Positions 10,608 to 21,906 are shown, counted from the first letter of the stretch. The stretch is DNA of 64,000 bases from Sulfurimonas sp. (GCF_019429335.1 NZ_JAHYJB010000001.1:156738-220737); one strand, 5' to 3'. The notes: generated from the sequence alone by a model not told the origin. Numbers and translations are program-made.

Positions 10608-10628
10608 AGTTTATATGACAAAATGCAA
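10593..10628. promoter_or_regulatory. Candidate autoregulatory operator (imperfect palindrome)
   Basis: TTGCAATTTAGTCA ... TGACAAAATGCAA half-sites around aagtttata, overlapping the -35 of the repressor promoter. Confidence 0.4.
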
Positions 10629-10769
10629 TATTTTCTATCTTTGATTGAAAAAATTTGTACTATTTGAAAATTAACGAAAAGGATTTGGAGTGAAAATTAT
10701 TGTAAAAAACGTAGAAACTTTGCTTGAAAAATTTGAAAATTCTCTAGAGAAGCTGGCTGATATTCTCTT

Positions 10770-10907
10770 TTAGAAACTATCATCCATATTTTTGGCTTTT
10801 TTCTCATCGGCTTCTCTATGTGCCGACTTTGTTTTGTGGTATCCGCCAAATATAAAGACCATAAAAATCAGAAATAAAATCATCATTGCTATATCTAAAA
10901 GAGTCAC
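10770..10907 (-). CDS. Small single-pass membrane protein, 45 aa
   Basis: GTG start, translation MTLLDIAMMILFLIFMVFIFGGYHKTKSAHREADEKKAKNMDDSF*; AAGGAG RBS; GTGA overlap with the trmL stop. Not in the ORF track. Confidence 0.65.
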   Translation of the reverse strand: MTLLDIAMMILFLIFMVFIFGGYHKTKSAHREADEKKAKNMDDSF

Positions 10908-11374
10908 ATCCGCTCCTTGAAAGTGGTGTAGTTTTGTTTTATCGCCTCATAGAGGACAATTCCTGTACTAATTGCCAAGTTTAGGCTTCTGCCCTCTTTT
11001 GTCATCGGTATAGTAATGTTTTTCTCTTTGTATCTATCTAATATATCCTCAGGAATTCCAGCTGTTTCGCTGCCGAAAAATATATAGTCGCCATCTTTAA
11101 ACTCAGCCTCAAAATAGGGTCTGTCTGTTTTTGTAGTGGCAAAGTGGGAATTATTGCCGATGTTATTATTTGCAAAAAAATCATCCAAACTCTCCCAAAC
11201 ATGGAGATCAAGTTTGTGCCAATAATCAAGTCCTGCACGTCTTACGGCTTTTTCATCAATATCAAATGCAATAGGCTTTATAAGATGAAGAGATGCACCG
11301 GCATTAACGCATAGACGTCCTATTGCACCGGTATTGTTTGGGATTTGCGGATTTACTAAAACTAGGTTAAACAA
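10904..11374 (-). CDS. trmL: tRNA (cytidine(34)-2'-O)-methyltransferase
   Basis: SpoU fold motifs: NPQIPNNTGAIGRLC, FGSETAGIP, RSLNLAISTGIVLYEA. Confidence 0.93.
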   Translation of the reverse strand: MFNLVLVNPQIPNNTGAIGRLCVNAGASLHLIKPIAFDIDEKAVRRAGLDYWHKLDLHVWESLDDFFANNNIGNNSHFATTKTDRPYFEAEFKDGDYIFFGSETAGIPEDILDRYKEKNITIPMTKEGRSLNLAISTGIVLYEAIKQNYTTFKERM

Positions 11375-11382
11375 CTGCTTGC

Positions 11383-12219
11383 CTAAAAAATTACTGTTTT
11401 GTTTGCATATACAAAAATTCTATCTTCAAGAGCCAGCTTTAGAGCGCGCGATAGAACAACTTTTTCCACATCTTTACCTGAGCGCTGCATATCTCTCCAG
11501 CCGTAAGCGTGATCTACATGTATAACCTCTTGAGCTATAATCGGACCCTCATCAAGATTGTTGTTTACAAAATGAGATGTAGCACCGATAATCTTAACAC
11601 CTCTCTCATAAGCCTGCTTATAAGGGTTTGCACCAATAAATGCAGGCAAGAAAGAGTGGTGGATATTTATAAGTCTATTCTCATAAACCTCTATAAACTT
11701 AGGGGTTAAAATTCTCATATATTTTGCCAGTACTATATAATCAATGTCGTTAAACTCAGCCATACACTCAAGTATTTTGTTCTCATGCTCGTCTCTGTCA
11801 AGTCCAACATGCGAAATTGCGATAAATGGGATATTAAATTTGCCGACAAGAGATTCCAAGTCGCTGTAGTTTGATATTACAGCCAAAATATTTGCCTCTA
11901 ATTCGCCTGCCTCATGGCGTATCAAGATATCGCCAAGCGCATGCATCTCTTTTGTTGCCATGATGACTATATTTTTATTTTTAGGTGCGATAACCTCTAT
12001 GTTTGCATTTTGAGGCATCACTTCATTAATAAGCTGATACAGTTTGTCAAGAGCTATATCTCCCTCGACAACGCTTCTCATAAAAAATTTATTATTTTCT
12101 CTATCAACAAACTCGCTGTTTGATAGTATATTTAGATTATTTTGATAAAAAACAGTAGATACTTTATGAACAAGCCCCTTCTCGTCGTTTGCATCTATAA
12201 GCACTCGGTATTGGCTCAT
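11383..12219 (-). CDS. purU: Formyltetrahydrofolate deformylase
   Basis: N-terminal ACT-like region, then NIHHSFLPAFIGANPYKQAYERGVKIIGATSHFVNNNLDEGPIIAQ. Confidence 0.95.
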   Translation of the reverse strand: MSQYRVLIDANDEKGLVHKVSTVFYQNNLNILSNSEFVDRENNKFFMRSVVEGDIALDKLYQLINEVMPQNANIEVIAPKNKNIVIMATKEMHALGDILIRHEAGELEANILAVISNYSDLESLVGKFNIPFIAISHVGLDRDEHENKILECMAEFNDIDYIVLAKYMRILTPKFIEVYENRLINIHHSFLPAFIGANPYKQAYERGVKIIGATSHFVNNNLDEGPIIAQEVIHVDHAYGWRDMQRSGKDVEKVVLSRALKLALEDRIFVYANKTVIF

Positions 12220-12581
12220 TTTCTGTTTCCTCTCTCAAGCTCTTCAACTCTAGAATCGATACTTACCAAAATATACTCTAAAAAATTCAGTGTCATATCC
12301 ACTTTTGCTTCTATATTTGTGTTGTTTGGCGCTTGAAAGCCCTCAAAAAGCACTAGTAATCTCTCTCGCATTGATGTCAAAAACATCATTTCGTTACTCA
12401 TTACCGGCTCTTCTTGAGCTTCTATATCTATTTTTTGCTCTATTTTTGTGTTAGATTCCATCTTTGCTTTTGGTGCAAAATCAATTATTGTTTTTTGGTC
12501 ATCAACATTTGGCTTTATATCCTCCAGCTCTGCTAGAGTGGAGAGGATTACATCTTTTAATTCCATAGCTTTAATAACCAC
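12216..12581 (-). CDS. CiaD-like domain hypothetical protein
   Basis: Small ORF with C-terminal FLTSMRERLLVLFEGFQAPNN...TLNFLEYILVSIDSRVEEL, resembling the Campylobacter CiaD-like domain from memory. Confidence 0.55.
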   Translation of the reverse strand: MVIKAMELKDVILSTLAELEDIKPNVDDQKTIIDFAPKAKMESNTKIEQKIDIEAQEEPVMSNEMMFLTSMRERLLVLFEGFQAPNNTNIEAKVDMTLNFLEYILVSIDSRVEELERGNRK

Positions 12582-12805
12582 CTTTCAAATTCGTTAAATT
12601 CAATCTCTTCTTCCATTTTTACAAAATAATCCTTCATTTGACTGTTTACATGTAAAAACTTTTTTCTCATGCCTGAGAGCCTTCTTATTGCAATTTTAGC
12701 ATCACTATTGGAGGAATCTTTTTTCAAAATCTCTTTATATATCTCAAGAGCCTCTTCTTTTAACCCCTGAAGTTCATAGATATTTGCTAGTGTTAACGTT
12801 TTCAT
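12557..12805 (-). CDS. TPR-like small hypothetical protein
   Basis: [38 protein letters not shown] resembles one TPR unit; tightly coupled to leuB. Confidence 0.6.
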   Translation of the reverse strand: MKTLTLANIYELQGLKEEALEIYKEILKKDSSNSDAKIAIRRLSGMRKKFLHVNSQMKDYFVKMEEEIEFNEFERWLLKLWN

Positions 12806-13869
12806 TTTGCTGCATAGTTAGCGATTATTGAACCCATCTCACTTGTAGAGCAGACCTCTTTGGCATCATACTGAGCCAAATCTTTTGTTCTGTATCCCTC
12901 TTTAAGCGCTCTTTTTACAGCCGAATCTATCTTATCAGCAGCCTCGTTTTCACCAAGAGCATATCTTAACATCATTGAAGCGGATAGTATCGTTGCAATC
13001 GGATTAGCAATTCCTTGTCCTGCAATATCTGGAGCAGAGCCGTGAATAGGCTCATAAACGCCTATCCTTGCACCTACCGAAGCTGATGGCAGAAGACCGA
13101 TTGAACCTGATAGCATACTTGCCTCATCGCTTAATATATCTCCAAAAATATTTCCTGTAAGCATGACATCAAACTGTCTAGGATCACGGATGAGCTGCAT
13201 TGCGGCATTGTCAACATACATGTGAGAGAGTTCTACTTCAGGGTACTCTTTTGCCACTTCAATTACAACCTCTCTCCAGAGCTGAGAAACATCCAAAACG
13301 TTAGCCTTATCGATAGAGCAAACTCTTTTACTTCTCGTCATGGCAATCTTAAACGCCTGATGAGCGATTCTTACAATCTCTTCACGAGTGTAGACCATAG
13401 TGTTCCACCCTCTGTTCTCATCACGCCCTTTTGGCTCGCCGAAGTATATTCCTCCGATTAGCTCTCTCACAACCATTAAGTCAACGCCTTTAATAACTTC
13501 AGGCTTAAGCGATGAAGCATTTATAAGTTCGTCAAAAACTGTTGCAGGGCGAAGATTTGCATAGACTCCAAGCTCTTTACGAAATCTTAAAAGTCCACTC
13601 TCAGGTCTTTTTTCACGAGGCAGATTGTCCCATTTTTGACCACCGATTGCACCAAAAAGTACCGCATCGCTGTTTAGTGAGATATTGATTGTCTCTTGGG
13701 GAAGTGGATCACCTGTCATATCATAAGCGCAGCCACCCATTAAAGCCTCTTCGTAAGAGAACTCTATATCGCAGCACGAAGCCACAGCGTCTAAAACCTT
13801 TACAGCTTCATCTATAATTTCAGGACCGATTCCGTCGCCTTTTATCAGTGCAATTTTATAAGTTTTCAT
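12802..13869 (-). CDS. leuB: 3-isopropylmalate dehydrogenase
   Basis: [48 protein letters not shown]. Confidence 0.96.
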   Translation of the reverse strand: MKTYKIALIKGDGIGPEIIDEAVKVLDAVASCCDIEFSYEEALMGGCAYDMTGDPLPQETINISLNSDAVLFGAIGGQKWDNLPREKRPESGLLRFRKELGVYANLRPATVFDELINASSLKPEVIKGVDLMVVRELIGGIYFGEPKGRDENRGWNTMVYTREEIVRIAHQAFKIAMTRSKRVCSIDKANVLDVSQLWREVVIEVAKEYPEVELSHMYVDNAAMQLIRDPRQFDVMLTGNIFGDILSDEASMLSGSIGLLPSASVGARIGVYEPIHGSAPDIAGQGIANPIATILSASMMLRYALGENEAADKIDSAVKRALKEGYRTKDLAQYDAKEVCSTSEMGSIIANYAAK

Positions 13870-14372
13870 TATTTACCCTTAATTTCATTTTGTGCAAAGT
13901 TCATAAGTCCGCCTGCGTCTATAAGCTCTTGCATAAACTGTGGGATAGGAATAAATTTATAAACTTTTTTTGATGTTTTATTTGTAATTGTTCCGTTATT
14001 CATGTCAACGCTTATCTCGTCTCCTTCAGCAATTTCGGCACTCTCTTGAAGTTCAAAAATTGGCAGACCCATATTAAATGCATTTCTATAAAATATTCTT
14101 GCAAACGTAGGCGCGATAACAGCAGCCACACCGGCGGCCTTAAGAGCTATTGGAGCGTGTTCGCGTGAACTTCCGCACCCAAAATTATCTCCGGCAACTA
14201 TAACGTCGCCTCTGCTCATTTTTTTAACAAACTCCGGATCTGCATCTTCCATAACGTGTTTTGCAAGCTCCTCGGCAACAGAGGTGTTTAAATAGCGAGC
14301 CGCTATAATTAAGTCTGTATCAATATCTTTTCCAAATCTCCAAACTTTACCATCAATATTCGCTTTTTGCAT
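13869..14372 (-). CDS. leuD: 3-isopropylmalate dehydratase small subunit
   Basis: [44 protein letters not shown]. Confidence 0.93.
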   Translation of the reverse strand: MQKANIDGKVWRFGKDIDTDLIIAARYLNTSVAEELAKHVMEDADPEFVKKMSRGDVIVAGDNFGCGSSREHAPIALKAAGVAAVIAPTFARIFYRNAFNMGLPIFELQESAEIAEGDEISVDMNNGTITNKTSKKVYKFIPIPQFMQELIDAGGLMNFAQNEIKGK

Positions 14373-14470
14373 ATAAATTCCTAACTTTATTTAAAATTAT
14401 TTTTGTGATTATAGCCAAAATGAGATTGTAGTTTTATAAAAGGTGGCGGCAAAGAAATAAAAAACCTATG

Positions 14471-14506
14471 AAACCAACTTAATATTAATTCGTATCAAGT
14501 TGGTTT
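14471..14506. terminator. Hairpin downstream of flgG (putative terminator)
   Basis: AAACCAACTT ... AAGTTGGTTT 10-bp perfect arms; the loop includes palindrome TTAATATTAA. Confidence 0.45.
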
Positions 14507-14515
14507 AAGGAGTTG

Positions 14516-15304
14516 CTATCGCTTTAGATTATTTGTTGTTTGAAGCATTTCATCACTTGTTGTGATTACTTTTGAGTTTGAATCATAAGCTCTTTGACCC
14601 GTAATTAGGTCTGTTAATTCAACGACAAGTTCAACATTGCTAAGCTCAACAAAACCTTGTCTTAACACTCCAAGACCATCCAGTCCTGGAGTTCCCTCAA
14701 CGGGCTGACCTGAGCTGTCAGTCTCGATATAAAGATTGTCTCCCATAGAGTGAAGACCTGCAGGGTTTATGAAGTTTGTTAATGTAACCTGCCCTATCTG
14801 TGTTGCCTGTATCTGGCCAGCTTGAACAACCGTCACCGTTCCATCAGTACCTACACTGATATTTGTAGCATCAGGCGGAATAACAACTTCAGGAACAAGT
14901 CTATATCCGTCGCTGTTGACTATTGTTCCGTTTTCATCAATCTTAAATGCGCCGTTTCTTGAGTAAACTTCTGTTCCATCAGGCAGTTCAAGCTTAAAAA
15001 AACCTCTGCCGGTTACCGCTAAGTCAAGCTGATTGTCCGTCTGCTTCAAACTTCCCTCTGAAAATATCTTATTGATAGCAGTAGGACGAGAACCTAGACC
15101 GACTTCTATGCCCGTTGGACTTTTAGTAACATCACTTGTTGATGTTCCTGCATACTCCATAACCTTATACATAAGGTCGGCGAACTCGGCGCGAGATTTT
15201 TTAAAACCAATTGTATTTACGTTGGCAATATTGTTCGCCGTAGTATCTATCTGTGTCTGCATAGCCAACATTCCTGTTGAAGCAGTATAAAGTGATTGCA
15301 TCAT
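14516..15304 (-). CDS. flgG: Flagellar basal-body distal rod protein
   Basis: MMQSLYTASTGMLAMQTQIDTTANNIANVNTIGFKKSRAEF and FVELSNVELVVELTDLITGQRAYDSNSKVI; 262 aa. Confidence 0.95.
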   Translation of the reverse strand: MMQSLYTASTGMLAMQTQIDTTANNIANVNTIGFKKSRAEFADLMYKVMEYAGTSTSDVTKSPTGIEVGLGSRPTAINKIFSEGSLKQTDNQLDLAVTGRGFFKLELPDGTEVYSRNGAFKIDENGTIVNSDGYRLVPEVVIPPDATNISVGTDGTVTVVQAGQIQATQIGQVTLTNFINPAGLHSMGDNLYIETDSSGQPVEGTPGLDGLGVLRQGFVELSNVELVVELTDLITGQRAYDSNSKVITTSDEMLQTTNNLKR

Positions 15305-15316
15305 TGTCTAAACTCC

Positions 15317-16138
15317 TTAAGCTTTTTTAGCTAATTTTTCAATTGCATCGCGGTTCATATCGTTCATTTGCGTATCCATTGCTTTTTGATACATTCCGAC
15401 AAGACGGTTTGTCTCTATCATTTGTGTCATCATCTTTACGGCATTTACGTTGCTCTTCTCCACAAAACCCTGCATAACAGCTCCACTTTGGTCAAAATTC
15501 TCAAACTCCCCCATGTCATCATATCTATAAAGACCATTGCCCTCTTTTTTTAATAGTGCAACATTGTCAGGTTGTACTATAAAAAGTTTTGAGCCCGGAG
15601 TAAGGTTTACGCTATTTGGAATATCCGTAAAAATCTGTCCGTTTTTGTCTATCTCAATGATGCTATCCTCTTGATTAAACATAATTGGCTGATTTGTTAT
15701 AAAGTAGTCACTTGGAAGAACCTCATATCCGCTCTTAGTTATCAGTTTTCCTTCGTCATTTTTTGTAAATGTTCCGTCTCTGGTTAATCTAAGACCCTCA
15801 GGTGTTTTTACCAAAAAGAAGAGTCCCTCTTTTGAAAGAGCCACATCGAGAGGATTTGAGCTTTTTTGCATGTTGCCGACAGAGTGGTCGGTATACGCAT
15901 CTACAATTTGCGGGGCTTTGTTCATAGCTCTGTTTAAAAATTGTGCCGCTTCTTTTGTTTGATTTTGATTTGGCAACTCATCTCTCGACTCTTTGTAGAG
16001 GCGCATAAAATCGCCAACTACAAGATTATCCTCTTTAAAGCCTACCGTATTAACATTGGCAAGATTGTTTGCAATAGTATCAAGACGATTGAACTGAGTA
16101 ACCATTCCAGCCGCCGAAGAGTAATATCCGCTTTGCAT
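15317..16138 (-). CDS. Flagellar hook-basal body protein (FlgF/FlgG-like)
   Basis: MQSGYYSSAAGMVTQFNRLDTIANNLANVNTVGFKED; C-terminal VEKSNVNAVKMMTQMIETNRLVGMYQKAMD. Confidence 0.88.
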   Translation of the reverse strand: MQSGYYSSAAGMVTQFNRLDTIANNLANVNTVGFKEDNLVVGDFMRLYKESRDELPNQNQTKEAAQFLNRAMNKAPQIVDAYTDHSVGNMQKSSNPLDVALSKEGLFFLVKTPEGLRLTRDGTFTKNDEGKLITKSGYEVLPSDYFITNQPIMFNQEDSIIEIDKNGQIFTDIPNSVNLTPGSKLFIVQPDNVALLKKEGNGLYRYDDMGEFENFDQSGAVMQGFVEKSNVNAVKMMTQMIETNRLVGMYQKAMDTQMNDMNRDAIEKLAKKA

Positions 16139-16273
16139 TTAATACCTTTAGTTCTCATTTTTTTCAAGTTAAGCAAACTATGTTCCAATATTTAAGGAAG
16201 AAATTGTTAAGACTTTTTGGGTATAATCCACTTTTGAAAAATCTTAATTCAACCAAACAAGGCGCACTCATCC

Positions 16274-18145
16274 ATGACAGCTAAAGAACTCAACAAAGCT
16301 ATCGAATTATTCTTCACAAATCAAAAACCGAAAGAGTGCTCTACCTATGAGTCACTAATAGAACTTTTTGATAAACAGCCGACTTTAGCCCAAGCAACAA
16401 ATATTCATAAACTTATACAAAAACACAAAGCTTGCATATATACATCATCAGAGCATGCAAAACTGCTAAACGACAAAGAAGCAGAGGCTAGAAGAAGTGC
16501 CCAAAGAAAGATGATTGAAAATAACGAAACGGACAGTTTTGACATACTAAAAGAGCATGAGCTTCTTGAGTGGTCTCGCTCTGACTCCCCAGTTCGCATG
16601 TACCTTCGTGAAATGGGACAGATTCCGCTTCTAACAAAAGAAGAGGAGATTGAGATATCAAAAAAAATCGAAGGCGGCGAAAGCATTATTATTGATGCTA
16701 TATGCTCGGTTCCATATCTCATAGACTTTATTTTAGACTACAGAGAGCCTCTTATCAATAGAGAGAGAAGAGTAAAAGAGCTCTTCAAAAGCTTTGAGGA
16801 TGAAAAAGATGATACGGACGATTCAGAAATAAATGATGAAGAAGATATTGAAGATAACGAGTATGAAGAGGTCAAGAAGACACTGACCGTAAAAGACAAA
16901 AGCAGAGTTGAAAAAGTTACCACAAGCTTTAAAGCTCTTGAAAAAGCTAAAAAAGAGTGGGTTAAATTAGCGGAAAAAACAGCTGAAAACGGTGATGGAG
17001 AAGTTACCCCTGAAACTGTTCTGCACTTCTTGAGCGTTACCTATAAAAAAGGCGTTTTAAAAGAGAAATTATTAGATCTCGGACCTACGTCAAAGCTTAT
17101 AAATGAACTTGTTAAAGCAATGGAGACGGCACTTAAGAGCGATGAGGGGTATGACAAAGAGTTAAAAAGACTTGAGTATAAACTTCCTCTTTTCAACTCA
17201 ACTCTAAAAGCAAACCATAAAATTTTAGTTGAAAAAATTTGCGACTTAAACAAAGAAGATATTGCAGCTATGGTGCCTGAGGCTACTATGGTAAGCACAT
17301 ATATGGAGATAAAAAAACTTGTCCAAACTAAAGAGGCTTCAAAAAACAGCTTCAGTATGGAGCCTGAAAAACTCGCAGATATTTTAGAACAGATTAAACG
17401 CGGTAAAAATATCTCCGAAATATCAAAAACAAAGATGGCAAAATCAAACCTCAGGCTAGTTGTATCTATTGCAAAAAGATATACAAACAGAGGATTGCCT
17501 TTCCTTGACCTTATTCAAGAGGGAAATATCGGACTTATGAAAGCGGTTGATAAATTTGAGTACCAAAAAGGGTATAAATTCTCAACATATGCCACATGGT
17601 GGATTCGCCAAGCTATTTCTCGCGCAATTGCGGATCAGGCAAGAACTATTCGTATTCCTATCCACATGATAGAGACCATTAACCGCATCAATAAAATTAT
17701 GCGCAAGCATCTTCAAGAGCATGGAAGAGAGCCTGATGTTGAGATAATCGCACAAGAGGTCGGACTGTCTGTTGAAAAAGTTAAAAATGTAATTAAAATC
17801 ACAAAAGAGCCGATAAGCCTTGAAGCTCCTATAGGAAGTGAAGATGACGGACGTTTTGGTGACTTCATTGAAGATAAGATGTCACTCTCACCTTCAGATG
17901 CGATACTAAAAGATGATCTGAGAGTTCAGATAGAGAGCGTTTTAGAGCAGCTAAACGAAAGAGAGAAAGCAGTTATAAAACTCCGCTTTGGAATCATGGA
18001 CGATGAGTCTGACAGAACGCTAGAAGAGATAGGCAAAGAGCTTAACGTAACACGTGAAAGAGTTCGCCAAATTGAATCAAGCGCAATTAAAAAGCTCAAA
18101 CACCCTAAAGTTGGAAGAAAACTTAAAAATTACATAGAAGAGTAG
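16274..18145 (+). CDS. rpoD: RNA polymerase primary sigma factor
   Basis: Sigma-70 regions 2-4: [79 protein letters not shown]. Confidence 0.98.
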   Translation: MTAKELNKAIELFFTNQKPKECSTYESLIELFDKQPTLAQATNIHKLIQKHKACIYTSSEHAKLLNDKEAEARRSAQRKMIENNETDSFDILKEHELLEWSRSDSPVRMYLREMGQIPLLTKEEEIEISKKIEGGESIIIDAICSVPYLIDFILDYREPLINRERRVKELFKSFEDEKDDTDDSEINDEEDIEDNEYEEVKKTLTVKDKSRVEKVTTSFKALEKAKKEWVKLAEKTAENGDGEVTPETVLHFLSVTYKKGVLKEKLLDLGPTSKLINELVKAMETALKSDEGYDKELKRLEYKLPLFNSTLKANHKILVEKICDLNKEDIAAMVPEATMVSTYMEIKKLVQTKEASKNSFSMEPEKLADILEQIKRGKNISEISKTKMAKSNLRLVVSIAKRYTNRGLPFLDLIQEGNIGLMKAVDKFEYQKGYKFSTYATWWIRQAISRAIADQARTIRIPIHMIETINRINKIMRKHLQEHGREPDVEIIAQEVGLSVEKVKNVIKITKEPISLEAPIGSEDDGRFGDFIEDKMSLSPSDAILKDDLRVQIESVLEQLNEREKAVIKLRFGIMDDESDRTLEEIGKELNVTRERVRQIESSAIKKLKHPKVGRKLKNYIEE

Positions 18146-18155
18146 TAGATTTAGC

Positions 18156-18839
18156 ATGACATTTGAGCAGCAATGGATAGAGTACGATTACAACCCGTTC
18201 GTACTCTTTAGTTCGAGCGGAAAGGTTTTATCGTTAAATGCAGAAGCTCAGTTTCTGCTTGGCGCAATCACCACAGAAGAGCTCTTTGGTATCGCAAGTA
18301 CCTATGCAAATCACTCTTACGGATTTAAAACAACATTTTTAGAGCTTGATTTAGGACGTTACAAATTTTTTGCAATAACCGTCGGGTATGAGAATGATGA
18401 AGCTATTGGAATCAAGCTATATCAGGTGCCCTCTTTCAAACTAAACAAACCTAAGCTTGGCGGCGAATCGGCAAATATATATGCGCTTGTTGACTTATGC
18501 ATTCTCACATACTCCATAAACTCAAAAATTGTTTTTAAAAAAGATTTTGACCCTACAATTCCTGAAGTCATTATAGACTCCAACAACTTTATAAAAATTC
18601 TCAATAAAATCTACTCTTGCTTTGATAAAAATGAGAAGATATCGACAAAGATATTCTACAGAGTCGGCGAACATGTAAAGTTTGAGGATAAAAAATATAG
18701 TATTTTTTCAGTTGAGATAAGTTCACAGAGTATAGATGAAGAGAGAGTTAATGAACTGAAAGTTTTAGCTGCAAATACAAACTTCTACATAGATATCAAA
18801 AAGAAGATAACGATAAACATACCTATGATTACATCCTAG
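18156..18839 (+). CDS. Hypothetical protein, PAS/degenerate sensor kinase-like
   Basis: 227-aa ORF just after rpoD; N-terminus resembles a PAS segment, C-terminus lacks recognisable kinase motifs. Confidence 0.6.
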   Translation: MTFEQQWIEYDYNPFVLFSSSGKVLSLNAEAQFLLGAITTEELFGIASTYANHSYGFKTTFLELDLGRYKFFAITVGYENDEAIGIKLYQVPSFKLNKPKLGGESANIYALVDLCILTYSINSKIVFKKDFDPTIPEVIIDSNNFIKILNKIYSCFDKNEKISTKIFYRVGEHVKFEDKKYSIFSVEISSQSIDEERVNELKVLAANTNFYIDIKKKITINIPMITS

Positions 18840-18848
18840 GCGCGCCTG

Positions 18849-19352
18849 CTATAACTCTTTTGAGATAAAATAGCCCGCCAATATGCCAGTGAGCAGGGAT
18901 GGAAGATAGATAGATATGTCCAAAAGGGCATTATTTTTAAGCGCAATAAATCCAATAATTAAAAACAGATATGGAACTAGTCTATATAGAGAAATTCCGG
19001 CTTTAGCGCCTTTTTTAATCTCTCTTAAATCTAGAATCTTTATCTTTTTCTTCTCCTCTTTAACGATTGCTTTTAGGTCCAGCTCCGCATCTGCAGCGCT
19101 GTTTGTCTCCGCTTCTTCGTAGAGTTCATACGGATCTTCAATCTCGTCTAAAATATCTCTTTTTTCATCTACATTTTCAAGCGCGACCTGATTTTTTATC
19201 ATTCTTTTATAGGCGTACGCAGAGCCTGCAATGATAAAAAAACTGCTTAAAAATGCGACTTGAAGATTGATGAAAAATTCAAATTTGATTAATGCCGACA
19301 AGAGAATTAAAAATTCAATTACGACAAAAACCTTAATATTTTTTTTCACCAT
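18849..19352 (-). CDS. Hypothetical membrane protein
   Basis: Start at [22 protein letters not shown]; four hydrophobic segments around a charged middle. Confidence 0.65.
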   Translation of the reverse strand: MVKKNIKVFVVIEFLILLSALIKFEFFINLQVAFLSSFFIIAGSAYAYKRMIKNQVALENVDEKRDILDEIEDPYELYEEAETNSAADAELDLKAIVKEEKKKIKILDLREIKKGAKAGISLYRLVPYLFLIIGFIALKNNALLDISIYLPSLLTGILAGYFISKEL

Positions 19353-19662
19353 AATCCTCATCATCTTCGTCGTCTTGAAGCTGCTTTTTAATGGCGTAAC
19401 GTGGCTTTTTTGCCAGTTCTTCATACTCTTTGTACTGTTTAGAGTATGCCTTGTAAACATTAAGCACGGCAGCAGCTACACCTATAAAAACGCCTATCCA
19501 TAGCGTCCAGCCAATTCCTGTAAATTTTTTAAGCAAAATACCTATTCCGACACCCATAACGACTGCTACGACAATTGAGATTCCAAGAGAGAGGGAATCT
19601 GCCGCCTCAATAATCGGTTTTATTTTTGGAGTCTCTTGTTCGCTTTTATTTTTATTATCCAT
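19333..19662 (-). CDS. AtpZ/AtpI family protein
   Basis: [48 protein letters not shown]. Confidence 0.75.
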   Translation of the reverse strand: MDNKNKSEQETPKIKPIIEAADSLSLGISIVVAVVMGVGIGILLKKFTGIGWTLWIGVFIGVAAAVLNVYKAYSKQYKEYEELAKKPRYAIKKQLQDDEDDEDYGEKKY

Positions 19663-20950
19663 TGTTTTTTATCTCTTTAAATACTTCCGCACTGGCTTTA
19701 ATCGTATCTTCAATCATCTCATCCGTTGTAGCAGTTGAAATAAAACCTGTTTCGTAGAGTGAACATGCAAAGTAGAACCCTTTTGAGAGCATCATAGAGT
19801 GAAATTTTGCAAAAAGTTTTGCATCAGAGCTGCACGCATCTGCAAAGTTTTTAACAGGCTTTTCGTTAAAAAAGAAGCCAAACATACTCCCTCTTGTATC
19901 TATCTGCATAGTTATACCGCATGCGGATGCCTCTTGTTGCATTCCCTCAACCAATCTTTTTGCACGCTCATTTAACACAGATATAACCTCGGCATTCTTT
20001 TTTAGTTTTGTGATTGCTGCAAGTCCTGCAGCCATTGCAACAGGATTTCCACTTAGTGTACCTGCCTGATAAACAGGTCCTTCAGGCGAGAGTTTAGCCA
20101 TGATTTCCGCTCTTGCGCCAAAAGCGCCGACCGGCATACCGCCCCCAATTACTTTTCCAAGTGTAACAATATCAGGCTTTACGCCTGTAATTGATTCTGC
20201 ACCATGCAGCGTCGCACGAAAACCGCTCATAACTTCATCAAAAATAAGAAGAGTGCCATTTGCATCACACAACTCTCTTAATTCATGCAAAAACTCTTTA
20301 TCAGCAGGAACAAGCCCCATATTTCCTGCTATTGGTTCTATAATTACACATGCAATATTTTTAGAATCATTAAAACACTTCTTTACGCTCTCGATATCAT
20401 TATATGTAGCCAAAAGAGTATGCTTTGTAAAGTCGGCAGGCACGCCCGGTGAGCTTGGATTTCCAAAAGTTGCCGCTCCGCTTCCTGCTTGAACCAAAAG
20501 TGAATCACTGTGTCCGTGGTAACAGCCAACAAACTTTACAATATCATCACGGTTTGTAAATCCGCGAGCAAGACGAATAGCGCTCATGACCGCCTCTGTT
20601 CCGCTGCTTACAAATCTTATCTTCTCTATTGAATCAAACATAGAGATGACAAGCTGCGCCAAATCACTCTCTGCCTGCGTAGGTGCGCCAAAACTAAGAC
20701 CGTGTTTAACAGCCTCTATTACCGCATTTTCAATTGACTCGTCTCTGTGTCCAAAAATCAGAGGACCCCAACTCTGAACATAATCTACATACCTGTTTCC
20801 ATCAATATCTGTTAAATATGCGCCTTTGCCCTCTGCAATAAAGATAGGTGTTCCCCCGACACTTCCAAATGCTCTAACAGGAGAGTTCACTCCCCCTGGA
20901 ATTAAACTTTGTGCTTGCTCAAAAGCTTTTACCGAACCGCTTATACTCAT
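19655..20950 (-). CDS. hemL: Glutamate-1-semialdehyde 2,1-aminomutase
   Basis: [56 protein letters not shown]. Confidence 0.97.
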   Translation of the reverse strand: MSISGSVKAFEQAQSLIPGGVNSPVRAFGSVGGTPIFIAEGKGAYLTDIDGNRYVDYVQSWGPLIFGHRDESIENAVIEAVKHGLSFGAPTQAESDLAQLVISMFDSIEKIRFVSSGTEAVMSAIRLARGFTNRDDIVKFVGCYHGHSDSLLVQAGSGAATFGNPSSPGVPADFTKHTLLATYNDIESVKKCFNDSKNIACVIIEPIAGNMGLVPADKEFLHELRELCDANGTLLIFDEVMSGFRATLHGAESITGVKPDIVTLGKVIGGGMPVGAFGARAEIMAKLSPEGPVYQAGTLSGNPVAMAAGLAAITKLKKNAEVISVLNERAKRLVEGMQQEASACGITMQIDTRGSMFGFFFNEKPVKNFADACSSDAKLFAKFHSMMLSKGFYFACSLYETGFISTATTDEMIEDTIKASAEVFKEIKNNG

Positions 20951-21045
20951 AGAAATTACCTTAATATTTTTTTGTCATTATAGCAAAGTTGTATTAATCT
21001 ATATTAGTTATAATTGTCCAAAATTTTATAAGTAAACGGAATAGC

Positions 21046-21906
21046 TTGAATCGTTCACATTTTGCACTCTTTGTCGCCATTTTAATCCATCTTCTGCTAC
21101 TTCTATTTTTTTGGTTTTTAGGAACAATTACCCCTGAAATAGAAAAAGGACAAAAACCCAAAGAGAACAAAATTAAAGTCTCACTAAAAGAGGTAACAAA
21201 AAAAATTGACAAAGTCGGGGAGACAAAAGAGACTGTAAAAAAAGAGCCGCTAATGGCTCCGCCTATGCCAAAAGGCTCTCAGCTAAAAGAGATAGTCAAT
21301 CCGGCAAAAAAGCCGCCTATAAAATATGAGGCAAAAGATGAGGCACCCACTCATCTAAACAGAGTGCAAAAAGAGGAGCCAAAGAGAGAGAGAGCTCCAA
21401 AAACAGAGCCTCTTCCTCTTACTAAGCCATATATACCTCTTATTTCTGAAGAAGAAGAAAAGAAAAAAGATCCAATGGGCTTTCTTTATGAGGATAAATC
21501 AGCAGAAGAGGCTAAAGAAAAAAGTGTTAAACAAACTGCCGGCAGCAGTATTGGCAATACAGACCTCAAAGAGCTCTATGGAGATGAGTTTGGCAAACTG
21601 ACATCTGGGCAGCAAAAATATCTCATTGACAATCAAGAGATTATGAGAAGAATTACGCAAGAGATTTTAAACAGAATCGCAAGAGTAAACCTGCGCCACG
21701 ATATGAACGTAAACAGGGTAAACATAGTTGAATTTTATCTCCATCCAAACGGAGATATGACGAACTTTAAATTTCTGCAATCAAGCGGATACCAGATACT
21801 CGACCAAACTACACAAGAGACTATAGAGTTTGCCTATAGCCGTTACCCAAGGCCTAATGAGAAGATTTTAATAAGATATAACGTATTTTACAATCTTGCA
21901 AGATAG
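21046..21906 (+). CDS. TonB-like energy transducer (TTG start)
   Basis: Single N-terminal TM, Pro/Lys/Glu-rich periplasmic linker, C-terminal TonB-like domain (VNIVEFYLHPNGDMTNFKFLQSSGYQILDQTTQETIEFAYSRYPRP). Confidence 0.8.
   Translation: MNRSHFALFVAILIHLLLLLFFWFLGTITPEIEKGQKPKENKIKVSLKEVTKKIDKVGETKETVKKEPLMAPPMPKGSQLKEIVNPAKKPPIKYEAKDEAPTHLNRVQKEEPKRERAPKTEPLPLTKPYIPLISEEEEKKKDPMGFLYEDKSAEEAKEKSVKQTAGSSIGNTDLKELYGDEFGKLTSGQQKYLIDNQEIMRRITQEILNRIARVNLRHDMNVNRVNIVEFYLHPNGDMTNFKFLQSSGYQILDQTTQETIEFAYSRYPRPNEKILIRYNVFYNLAR

Noticed and set aside
10690-10773. 27-aa plus-strand ORF MKIIVKNVETLLEKFENSLEKLADILF
   Set aside because: Very short, and it overlaps by 4 bp a better supported minus-strand 45-aa ORF. 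Amphipathic and could be a leader peptide, but evidence is too weak to list.
16795-16880. Acidic low-complexity segment in rpoD ([24 protein letters not shown])
   Set aside because: Acidic insertions between sigma regions 1 and 2 are ordinary in primary sigma factors.
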